From the NCBI GenBank assembly GCA_949152475.1, contig OX424555.1:62477977-62541976 (forward strand): a stretch of DNA of 64,000 bases. The letters are read 5' to 3'. This DNA comes from Terebella lapidaria (taxonomy: Eukaryota > Annelida > Polychaeta > Terebellida > Terebellidae). Both the position numbers and the translations under genes were made by a program. The notes below the pieces were generated by a model, which ran no database searches, had not been told where the DNA came from, and saw nothing but the letters and a program-made list of their open reading frames with translations. Of this stretch, positions 24,911-33,425 are shown in pieces. Within the stretch, counting starts at the first letter, position 1; each line of letters begins with the position of its first letter.

Positions 24911-25731
24911 TTAATTTGACTGTTCCTTCATTAACAGAATGTCCAAATTTTGAAGTATTTTTACCTCTCTGTATCCATTCTCATGCGTCATGATTTCTCG
25001 TATAGCTTTCAGTCTGTCCTGTGTACCTGCATAATCTGTTTGTATCATAAACTCAACCGTGAAGGTCGTGATATCGAACTGGTCAAAGGGTATACTCTGC
25101 AATATCTTCACCTCTGCTCCTTCCACGTCCAGTGAGAAGTAATCCACGTGAGTAACGCCCATAGCTTTCAGAATGGACGCAAAGGGGAAGCACTGTACGG
25201 TCCTGTGTCCGCTGACGTACTTGTTACGTCTGATGACTTGCTGGTGTTTGTCGGACATGAGATCGTCGAGACCGCCCATCAGATCAGCGTTCGTGTAATT
25301 CATCACCATCGGACGTGTATTGGGCGATATACATGCGTTGATCATATACGCGCTACGCCGGGTCTCCAAGAGCTTGCTGAAGAACTGTGGAGAGACTTCA
25401 ATTAGGAGCCCCGTCCAGTTCCTGGAGCGCTCGAAGAACAGCGAGTTGGAGTATCGCTGTCCATCGGCGGCGCCGCACTCGATGAAGAAGCCTTCACGCC
25501 GTGCGTTTAGGGCCTTATCCACAGCCTCGGACTGTCCCTCCTGTGAGAAATGCGTGCGTTCGGGCTCCCTCAGCCGCCACTGACCACGCGCGAACGGCGG
25601 GATGAGCCAGTAGTCGCGAATGTGGGCGATGAGGTCCGGATCGTTCTGGTCGGCCTGCTGGAGCCGTGCTGGAACTGTAGGCGGGGTCCAAGTGTCCGGG
25701 TTTGGGAGGCCGGCATGTGGTGCTATGTCTC
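24911..25731 (-). pseudogene. FkbM-family methyltransferase-like gene 2, catalytic part cut off by element A
   Basis: Contains the whole FkbM fold in one open frame: TWTPPTVPAR stem, EGFFIECGAADGQRYSNSLF (SAM loop), LIEVSP, HRTVQCFPFASI and YFSLDVEGAEVKIL, ending at a stop at 24911. It closely parallels the intact paralogue at 13950-14888. The frame enters directly from the end of the element A LTR, and the membrane anchor is missing here. It lies at 36762-37017, beyond the element. Removing the element and one TCTC copy restores a continuous frame of about 356 codons. The open frame extends about ten codons into the LTR without an ATG, so the fragment has no good start of its own. Broken by insertion rather than decay: no internal stop is seen. 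Confidence 0.88.
25728..25731. repeat. Target site duplication of element A (left copy)
   Basis: TCTC directly before the LTR, identical to 36758-36761. Confidence 0.92.
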
Positions 25732-26465
25732 TGTGAAGAATATCGTTCACGGCCGATATCAAGCCGGTTTAACTGGGTCGTCGTGTGATACAATAAGCCG
25801 GCAGTTTCAATTTAACTGTTTATTGTGGTGATAAGACTGATGATCAATCACGCACAATCAGGGTCGCACTCTCACCTACGTCGGGTGATATCCCAGTCTA
25901 CGTTTCTATAAATTCCTAGTATAGTCCTTTATACAACTTGCACATATATCCGATAGATTATATATATTAATATCGACGGTCTCACAGGAACTCTTGTATA
26001 TACGTCCTGCCACTGGGATTTACACTTCACTTCTGCGCAGAAGACCGGGGCCGAGGGACCATGTGGCTGTGTAATTTCCCGCCAAGTGTAAGCGGTGTTG
26101 TGATAGGTTGAATGTGTGGTGCAATGCGCTGATGTCACCGGGAAAGTGGGTTTCCCCGGCTCGTGTCAATACTTGGAATGCCTGTATGTGTGCACGTGAT
26201 GTATGGAGTATGTGTGTCAAGTTCTATGTTTAGAAGTCAGTGCATGTGAAGGTCAAGGTCGAGTAAACGGGGCCGAGTGTACTGAGCTAGCGGGGCCGCA
26301 GGTGCGTGGTTTGACCTGTGTATGTAACCATGACTACATGGAGTTTATACTTGTGATCGTATAGTGTGTACTTGTCCTGTATGTAAGTCATGTAGAATGA
26401 ATGTTTGTTGTGGAAATGTGTAGTGCGCGGGAGGGACGGGAGTAACAGTCGCTAAAATTACTACA
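25732..26465 (-). repeat. 3' LTR of element A
   Basis: 734 bp, TG...CA, matching 36024-36757 base for base by eye. On the minus strand it begins TGTAGTAATTTTAGCG and ends GATATTCTTCACA. It includes AATAAA (25824-25819) and a TATATAA-type string near 25960. Because it points the same way as the disrupted gene, it could promote transcription into the catalytic part downstream. Confidence 0.95.
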
Positions 26466-26467
26466 TA

Positions 26468-26478
26468 ACACCCCTTCA
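26468..26478 (-). promoter_or_regulatory. Polypurine tract of element A
   Basis: Minus strand TGAAGGGGTGT two bases before the 3' LTR, the expected place for plus-strand priming. The same 11-mer occurs in element B at its 3' LTR and three times inside pol of both elements. Confidence 0.85.
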
Positions 26479-26967
26479 TTAATCCTACGCCCTCGGGATT
26501 ACCCTCCCCGGACCCTACCGTCGCCAAAAACTAAACAATAAAAAGCTAAAAAGTCCTAAAGGTCAAACCCAAAAGCACTCACACACACACGCCGCGCGAA
26601 ATGCGAAAACACTTCATACAATAAAAATTCCTAACTGTCAAAATAAACGTCAGCAGTCAGTCCGTCAGCAGTCTCTACGATGATACATATACAAATACAT
26701 GCACAACAATGAATGGAATGTATGATATGGAATGATAAACAAAACTCCTCGACGTTTCAAAGCGAAACGGAACTATAACTTTAAGAGTCTAATGAACTGA
26801 AATAAAATGTAGATTAAATTTAACTAAAATTACATGTATAAAAACAAAAAGCCATGACTAGGATATTAAATGTATATGTACACTATTTACAATATATATA
26901 TGCCGTGACCAGAATTGTTTGGTCACTCGGGGCCGCATCAAAGGGGCCGAACAGTTCGGGGTCGTAT
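26479..26967 (-). other. Element A 3' untranslated region
   Basis: Non-coding stretch between the ORF3 stop and the polypurine tract, with a (CA)n run near 26577-26590. Homologous to 50822-51325 of element B. Confidence 0.7.
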
Positions 26968-29766
26968 TTACTTGTCCTCCCGTTCACGCCTGCTGGCGGG
27001 AGGAGGCGGGGCCGCTGGCGATGCCTGCCGCATCAGCTGTAGCTGTTCGTCCGGGGGTAGTCTGGGCAGGATGGACACGATCGTGGCCAACAACTCCCCC
27101 GGGATGGTCGGTGTGGTCGGGGTCGACGGAGCTTGTGCCTCCGATGGCGTCGGGGTCGAAGTCGCTCGAAGCCGAGTGATTTCCTGTCGTTGGTGGGCGA
27201 CTTGGTCCTCCAACTGAGTCACACGGACTCGAAGCCGTAGATTTTCTTCGGACAGGGCGTCCGGGAACGTGGGCTGGTGGCGCTCGTGCAGAGCACCCAT
27301 CCCAAAGCCGACAGACAGGCCGTTATATTCTGCCTGCCTGATGTGGTGATCCAGGGCCGACAGGTACTCCCGACGAATCAGTCGCAAGTACTGGTGCGCT
27401 AAATCGTCAGCGCGGGCGAGTGACAGGGTCGGAAGGTGCTCCTCCGGTTCTGACGGCAGGAGCAAGGGGTCGGCATTATGGGCGGCCTGTTCGAGATGAG
27501 CCGTCCAAAAGTCCTCGTGAAATCCGAGGTAGTTCGGGAGCCGCTGGGCGTCCTCATCCCGTAGAAAGTCTGTGAGGTCGGGATTCTGGCCGGGTAGTGC
27601 CTGCAGGCCGGGAAGCGAGCGGGTCGCCAAACGTCTGCCGTGTTGCCGCAGGAACTGGAAATCGGCCGCGAACTCGCCGGATCCATGAAGCGGCAGACGC
27701 TCGTCGAGGTCTCTGTGGAGTGACTCGAGCTGCTCTGGGTCGTCCACTTGGAGTCGGGGCCGGTCTCTATCGGTGCCGCGTGTCGGAACGGAACGCAGAG
27801 GTTCCACTTCCTCCGTGAGGTACGGCGGGAGCGGGACGGGTTCCACCATCCGTCGTGAAGGCTCCGGTGAAGATTCCGGGGTCGAAAACGGTGTCGGGGT
27901 CGCACGTACAGGAGATCCGGGTGCAATCTCCCTGAGTGGAGGTGGCCGATCCTCAGCTGGACTCTTCGGCTCGGGAGTCTCCTTGCCGGTTGATGATGAT
28001 ACCGGTGTGATATTCAGGGGTCGACTTGGGAGTGGCGGATACTCCTCAGGTGGAGGGACCAATCCCTCACGGACTCGGTAGTCCGTGACGTTAGAGGCCG
28101 TGGGTCGTTCCACAACCATCCGCCGGGGTATGATATCCGACGGCCGAGCTCTGGACGGGGTCGAAGATGTCACCGTGGTGACCGGTCGAGTTGTCGCTGG
28201 CGACACCACTGTCGCGGACGAAGCCGTCGTGACGACTGCCGAGGCCGAAACACCCGTGGTCGTTGTCGGGACCTCCTCCGCCGTGCTCACCGATGTTGTC
28301 TGATAGTTTATGGGCCGAACGAAGAAGATCGTACTGGGTCGTCGAATTCGAACCCGCGTGTTCATGGTCTCGATGTCACTGACCATGCGGGTAAGCCGAA
28401 TCTCGTCTGCCGGGGTCGAAGCACGATTGTACTCCAGTCGACGGAGTACCTGTTGCACTTCCGGGGCCGAGTTGGGCGGATACTGTTCAAAGAGCTCTGG
28501 CGCCATGTGCCAGATACCGAACGTCAGGACGGTGTTGACATCCCTCCCGAAGATCGGGATGTTGGCCGGAACTCTTGGGGGTCGATAATTCGGGTTCGGC
28601 TGCATGTCGACTCTGCAGCGTAGCGCGAACCTGACGAGCATGGGGCCGGATGCCGATAGTCGTCCTTCCTGGTAGAAGGGGAACGACGTCACGTGTTGCG
28701 GGGTCGCTTGAGACAGATGCCGGAACATCTCCTCCTGGGCCAATGTCCGGAAGCCGTCGCGGGCCGGACACACGAAGTAGCGCAGGAACGGAAAATGATA
28801 CGCTAGCACGTGCGCATCAAGACTCTGGGCCGTCCGAAAAGGTCCGCGTCGTGGCACGGAGGACCACTGTCGTTCTCCTGCTCCTTCCTCTTCGCCGATG
28901 CAGAAGGGGCACTCGAATCGACCGTCTCCACGCTGTAGCGGGGCCAATGTGAGGAGGTTTCCCTCCGACAGGGTCGACTGCTCATCGAAGTTATGGATGT
29001 GGCCGTATCCAGCGCTCCGATTTCGCTTACTGAGTGGAACCTTGTTCCAGTCTATGGGCCGAGTTCCGTAGGGTGTCACGGGAGGTGGCACCAATTCCAT
29101 TAATTCCGCCACTTGCCGACGGAAAGTCGAGGTCGGGGCCGTAATAGCAGATCCGCCGCTGGAGCGTGACGAACTGCTGGAGGTCGATCGGGCTCCCGCT
29201 CCATGCTTCTTCTTGAAAGAAGTATAAGTTCTCTTGTTTGGAGAACGGGAGGCCGCGGGTCGTGCTACCGCTGAACCGGAAGCGGGTGAAGTCGGGGCCG
29301 GAGCGATCGGGGCGATCACTTGATTTGCTGGGTCGGGTTGGCGGCTCGCGGTGGCGACTCGTTGAGCTTCTTGGGCCGCTTGTCGTGCTTCAATTGCACG
29401 CTGGACGATACTTCCGCCCTCCTCGAGTCGGCGGAAGCGTTCGGGGTCGATATTGAAGATATCATCCGGAGTCGGGCTCGGTGTATGGCGCTCTCCTCGT
29501 TGCGCCAGCTTGTTCCGGGCCGTTTTGGGTCGCGCTCCCTTTTCCGATCCACTTGCCGTGTCACTGAGCGTGACTGGATCGCGCTGTTCAGGCTGCGAGT
29601 CGGGGCCGGACGAACCTTCGTTGTCGGGGACGACTATAGGATGATCCGATTCATCCCCGGTGTCGATCACTTGGACGGTGATGTTATCGCCGTCCAACTT
29701 AACTGTGCGGGGCCGATTGTCACCTGGGTCGCCATTTTCCCGGTCGTCTCCGGGTTTGTCAGCCAT
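26968..29766 (-). CDS. Element A ORF3: uncharacterised 932-residue protein
   Basis: Intact frame of 932 codons from ATG 29766, located where env would be in a retrovirus, but with no signal peptide or membrane segment. The N-terminus is acidic and low in complexity, with MADKPGD and a Ser/Lys/Arg-rich stretch (180-205). A conserved core follows: CPFC at 286-289, HVLAYH at 319-324, Cys333, and His350 and His358, suggesting one or two zinc-binding sites. Next come FGIWHMAP and a Pro/Thr-rich linker. A C-terminal block has HNADPLLLP and GLSVGFGMG, then a leucine-heptad coiled coil (~838-868) and a short helix LLATIVSILPRLPP. Element B has the same protein (48119-50801) with well-conserved core and variable linkers. 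I do not recognise the family. A structural or nucleic-acid-binding role is only a guess. Confidence 0.85.
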   Translation of the reverse strand: MADKPGDDRENGDPGDNRPRTVKLDGDNITVQVIDTGDESDHPIVVPDNEGSSGPDSQPEQRDPVTLSDTASGSEKGARPKTARNKLAQRGERHTPSPTPDDIFNIDPERFRRLEEGGSIVQRAIEARQAAQEAQRVATASRQPDPANQVIAPIAPAPTSPASGSAVARPAASRSPNKRTYTSFKKKHGAGARSTSSSSSRSSGGSAITAPTSTFRRQVAELMELVPPPVTPYGTRPIDWNKVPLSKRNRSAGYGHIHNFDEQSTLSEGNLLTLAPLQRGDGRFECPFCIGEEEGAGERQWSSVPRRGPFRTAQSLDAHVLAYHFPFLRYFVCPARDGFRTLAQEEMFRHLSQATPQHVTSFPFYQEGRLSASGPMLVRFALRCRVDMQPNPNYRPPRVPANIPIFGRDVNTVLTFGIWHMAPELFEQYPPNSAPEVQQVLRRLEYNRASTPADEIRLTRMVSDIETMNTRVRIRRPSTIFFVRPINYQTTSVSTAEEVPTTTTGVSASAVVTTASSATVVSPATTRPVTTVTSSTPSRARPSDIIPRRMVVERPTASNVTDYRVREGLVPPPEEYPPLPSRPLNITPVSSSTGKETPEPKSPAEDRPPPLREIAPGSPVRATPTPFSTPESSPEPSRRMVEPVPLPPYLTEEVEPLRSVPTRGTDRDRPRLQVDDPEQLESLHRDLDERLPLHGSGEFAADFQFLRQHGRRLATRSLPGLQALPGQNPDLTDFLRDEDAQRLPNYLGFHEDFWTAHLEQAAHNADPLLLPSEPEEHLPTLSLARADDLAHQYLRLIRREYLSALDHHIRQAEYNGLSVGFGMGALHERHQPTFPDALSEENLRLRVRVTQLEDQVAHQRQEITRLRATSTPTPSEAQAPSTPTTPTIPGELLATIVSILPRLPPDEQLQLMRQASPAAPPPPASRREREDK

Positions 29767-31214
29767 GCTGACGGGCCGAAATCAAGCCGAAGTACTTCCC
29801 AAGTACTGACTAGGCTGGCTGTAACAAAGTCTAGATTTCTTCAAAACCAGCCTAGTTCAAATGCCGATAATACAAGCCGAATTAACTCCAAAGTCTTGTG
29901 ATCAGGATTTCAATGATATCACAGTCTATAGGCCGATAAGTATTGTTCGATTAGCACAGTTTCTATAACAATAGTCTGTATTACAATAGCCGAAACTTCT
30001 GACAATAGTCCTTCTCCTCCAAAGTCTCAGGCACAAGTGACCTGATTGCCGCTAATCTTCAATGCCGTACACAAAGATGCTGACAGCATCTCGATTCTTA
30101 GAACTGGGCCGGGGGGCGCTCTCTATATGTATAGAAAACGTCTTTACGCTATGTATCATTGTTCCAAGCGTACACACAGCAAGGCGGGGCCGTCGTCAAG
30201 GAAACGCGGAGCGATCCTTCTCTGACCTCTTGGGTCAGTCCATTACGACAGTAGGGGTGTCCTCACACTGTCCAGATTTCCGTATGTCCATCTGCCGTCC
30301 CCTGGATAACTCGTGCCGAATCATTGTCTATTTATACTAGTCGACTGTTCAGATTACTGGGCTCTTTTTGCCCGACGACTCACTATTGTAATTATTAGGG
30401 GCGACTTCATGTAGGTGCTGAAAACAGCTGAAATGTTTATTAGCGCTCGTGTGTGCCTTGTGAACTCATCAGTCCATCATTCCTTCTCCCACAAGTTAGC
30501 GCACAATAAACTACGGGGTCGAGTTGCTGTTTCACAGACGACACACAGTTATTAAAGGCTGAGATATGAATATCAATCACTCACAGGGGCGGACATCGTT
30601 CCATTCATTTTCAGCCAGTTCACAGGACGACGGGGCCGCAAATATTGTAGGGGTCGAAATTGCAATGATCTAGGTCGGTCACACCGCGGCGCTTTGAATA
30701 TTTTGGGTGATGAATTTGATGACAGGCCGCATCTTGGCATGATAGCTATGTAGTGACTGGTTCACGTACCACTGGGCCGTTCCTCCGAATATTACATGGA
30801 GTGAGTAGAGGCTCTGTCGACGCATACTCCAGAACGAATCACACTATCACCTCTTCGACAACTAAGTGGCCTTACTCACGGTGTGACTGGTTATTATCCT
30901 CTTCGGCTGGCACATGGATTGAAGCTTTACATGATAATCTTAGTCATTGCGTAACATACGCCTTGATCAATGGTACATGTTATACGGGGTCGAAACACAT
31001 ATCATCATGCAACCAATTTTTCACCAGCATCATAATTATAATATCATATCTAGTGTGTATATATCGAATTTGCCTCACTGACATCTTGTACATGTTAAAT
31101 GCATATATTGTTATTGTAATATAATATATTATTATTGGGAAAGACATGATATCATAGTCCATTAGACATGCATAATTCATCATCAATGATATCAATCAGA
31201 TAACAAGGCCGGGG
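29767..31214 (-). other. Element A spacer between pol and ORF3
   Basis: About 1.45 kb without a sense gene, homologous to 46736-48118 of element B from end to end. Shared landmarks include the AT-rich block after the pol stop and the MTGSRTTGPFL-type antisense frame. Conservation of such a long non-coding piece in both elements suggests it matters for ORF3 expression (splice acceptor, internal promoter or IRES). GGYCG strings on the plus strand (CGRCC on the sense strand) recur about every 100 bp. Confidence 0.6.
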
Positions 31215-33425
31215 TTATCTGTAGCGGGCCGGTCTGCGTGCATTGCGTCTGGGTCGATTTGGTCGTGCAGGCGGGGGCGTAGCCTCGCTTGTCTCGGGGT
31301 CGGAAGATACCACAGGCTTTTGCCTGCGTGTCTTGCGTGCCGGTTTTGGAGTGTCGGAACTTGATCTGTGTGATCTTTTCCGTTGCCGATGTCGACTTGA
31401 GCCGGATGAGGTCGGAGATCGCGATTGACGATCCTGGGTCGTTTGCGAATCAGACTCTGCTGTTTGGTCTGAATCAGTATGCCGATCTTGGACTGTTACC
31501 TCCCAAGGGTAATAGAACTCCTTGAGAAGTCCCATGGGGTCGGGTGACTGTTCTGGGTCGGACTTGCTTGACGACGACGTGGGTCGTACAGGGTCGGAGT
31601 AGATGTGGGCCGCTTGGTTGTCACCTTCGTATGGCTTGAGCACATCCAGATGAACAACACGAGTGTTCCGAGGGTTGGAAACCAGGGCGATTCGGTAATC
31701 AACCTCGGTTACACGGTCGATGATCCTCCAGGGACCAGTCCAGGGCCGAGCGAACTTATTATTCTGCGTGAGTGGCAGATAATAATACCGGACCAGTTCG
31801 CCTGGTTGAAACTGGGGTCGTGGTTTCGCGTGGGCGTCATAACCCATCTTTTGCCGAATTGCCGCTTTCTCGAGATGGTCTTGTGCGAAACCGTGGGCCG
31901 TTCTGATGGCTTGCCGCAAATACTCCACATACTCCGGACCACACGGAGGTAGAGGCTCAGGGTCGTAGGTCGGAAACATGAGGTCGACTGGCAAGTTACA
32001 CTCGTGTCCATACACCATCAGATGCGGGGTGCATCCCGTGGACGAGTGTACTGAGGTTCGATAGGCCATTAACACATATGGCAAGTGCAAGTCCCAATCG
32101 TTTGCACGATCGCTGACGAACGCACTCAGCATGTTGAGCAATGTCCTGTTGAATCGCTCAACCTGGCCGTCGCTCTGGGGTCGGTATGGGGTCGTACGAA
32201 TCTTCTTAGCGCCCAGTAGACGCACAACATGCCGGAACAGGGACGACTCAAACTCAGTACCTTGATCGCTATGGACCGCTTTGGGGACACCGTGGTAGAC
32301 TATCCACCGATTCACCAGGGTGTCAGCAACATTTTTGGCCGTATGTCGCCGTAGCGGAAAAGCGTCAGTGTACTTCGTGAAGTAGTCCGACACGACTAGC
32401 ACATACCGATAGCCTCTTCCCGTGACCTTGTGGGTGTCGAGGATGTCCATCGCTATTCTGTCGAACGGCGCTCCTGTCGGTAGCTGTGTCAGGGGCGATC
32501 TTTTTGGGGCCGGTTTACCCTTGCGGGTCACACATTGCGGGCAGCGGGCACACCAGCGGGCGACGTCCAGCGCCAAGCCGGGCCAGTAGAATCGGCGCCT
32601 GACTCTCTCGATGGTACGCTGTATGCCGAGATGACCGACAATCTTGAGGTCGTGTAGTTGGTGCAGAACTTGGGTCCTGAGTGCTACAGGGAGCACGGTC
32701 TGTACCACACGTCGTCCAGCGGGGTCGGGTCTTGTGTTTCGTACCAGTACTCTGTCTTGTAGCACCAGGAGGTTCCAGCGAGAAACAAGTGTCTTTACCT
32801 CCTCCCCGTGGCGTGCAACTTCTCTCGAGTCTGGTTTTGTGCCGGCTAGTACCCATTGTCGCACTCTCCCGACACTGGGGTCGGCTTGCTGTGCCGCGAC
32901 AATGTCCTGGGTCGTATAGTCCGATAACCACTTTTGTCCATCAAGTGTGGTGTCCAAAGCACGGACTCGAACAACTTGGCGTGCCGAAATAAGGCGGGGC
33001 AACCGCAAGACCGGAGACATTATTGAATCTCTGTCTAGGAGGTCTGCCCTTGTCTTGGCCGGAACAACGGTTATCCGACGAACTAGAGGTTTCCCGGAAC
33101 TTGTTTCTGGGTCGGTTGGGGGCAACACCCCTTCAGGACGACGGTCTCCACGTGGTGGTCGCTGTGGCCGCGGTGCGGACACCCCTTCATGAAAAGAGGC
33201 CGATTTCGGGGTCGGAGCTTGACATTTTGTACACACCCCTTCAAGGAGCTGAGGTGTGGGCTGGGCCGGCTGCGGGGTCGTTATTGGTGTCGTTACCGGT
33301 ACAGTAGTCGTGACAACCGCAGATGTGGAGCGGGGAACGTTGTCCTGTTGTCTGGAAGGTCCTTGCTCCTCAGCACCTTCCCCTACTGGTTTGACGACGG
33401 GGTCGGAGGTGTTGGTGGGGCCGGT
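31215..33425 (-). CDS. Element A truncated Pol: integrase only, fused to pol leader
   Basis: The pol frame, -1 relative to gag, is open from about 33425 (overlapping the gag end) to 31215. It begins with the leader containing three EGV repeats, then jumps to DPETSSGKP and the integrase: HHCC zinc domain (H..H, CARCPQC), core with MDILDTHK, HSDQGTEFES and QVERFN (intact D,D-35-E triad), then a GPWRI C-terminal region and a basic Arg/Ser tail ending RRPARYR. Protease, RT and RNase H are absent. The junction lies at about 33117-33121. Relative to element B, 2367 bp are missing, a multiple of three, so the frame is preserved. The product would be a Gag-integrase protein made by frameshift. It has no ATG at its start. 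Confidence 0.88.
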   Translation of the reverse strand, partial: TGPTNTSDPVVKPVGEGAEEQGPSRQQDNVPRSTSAVVTTTVPVTTPITTPQPAQPTPQLLEGVCTKCQAPTPKSASFHEGVSAPRPQRPPRGDRRPEGVLPPTDPETSSGKPLVRRITVVPAKTRADLLDRDSIMSPVLRLPRLISARQVVRVRALDTTLDGQKWLSDYTTQDIVAAQQADPSVGRVRQWVLAGTKPDSREVARHGEEVKTLVSRWNLLVLQDRVLVRNTRPDPAGRRVVQTVLPVALRTQVLHQLHDLKIVGHLGIQRTIERVRRRFYWPGLALDVARWCARCPQCVTRKGKPAPKRSPLTQLPTGAPFDRIAMDILDTHKVTGRGYRYVLVVSDYFTKYTDAFPLRRHTAKNVADTLVNRWIVYHGVPKAVHSDQGTEFESSLFRHVVRLLGAKKIRTTPYRPQSDGQVERFNRTLLNMLSAFVSDRANDWDLHLPYVLMAYRTSVHSSTGCTPHLMVYGHECNLPVDLMFPTYDPEPLPPCGPEYVEYLRQAIRTAHGFAQDHLEKAAIRQKMGYDAHAKPRPQFQPGELVRYYYLPLTQNNKFARPWTGPWRIIDRVTEVDYRIALVSNPRNTRVVHLDVLKPYEGDNQAAHIYSDPVRPTSSSSKSDPEQSPDPMGLLKEFYYPWEVTVQDRHTDSDQTAESDSQTTQDRQSRSPTSSGSSRHRQRKRSHRSSSDTPKPARKTRRQKPVVSSDPETSEATPPPARPNRPRRNARRPARYR
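33125..33243 (-). repeat. Three PPT-like 11-mers at 54-bp spacing in pol leader (A)
   Basis: TGAAGGGGTGT on the minus strand at 33233-33243, 33179-33189 and 33125-33135, exactly 54 bp apart, encoding EGV every 18 residues. The same 11-mer is the polypurine tract beside the 3' LTR. The pol deletion begins a few bases after the third copy. Confidence 0.9.

Noticed and set aside
25732..25762. LTR supplying a start codon for the orphaned catalytic half of FkbM-like gene 2
   Set aside because: The frame is open into the LTR but begins with TTG, not ATG. The next in-frame ATGs lie inside the methyltransferase fold.
25929..26138. 69-codon ORF present identically at 25929-26138 and 36221-36430
   Set aside because: It lies wholly within the two LTR copies and is duplicated only because the LTRs are identical. 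It has no domain and its frame is not kept in the LTRs of element B.
26968..29766. ORF3 as an env gene
   Set aside because: No signal peptide, transmembrane helix, cleavage site or cysteine-rich ectodomain is visible. The protein is hydrophilic and has zinc-like and coiled-coil regions.
27399..29901. Many long open frames opposite or overlapping ORF3, gag and pol (for example 29320-29901 plus, 34609-35088 plus, 45203-45679 minus)
   Set aside because: They are shadows of GC-rich coding frames, with Arg/Gly/Ser-rich low-complexity translation and no domains.
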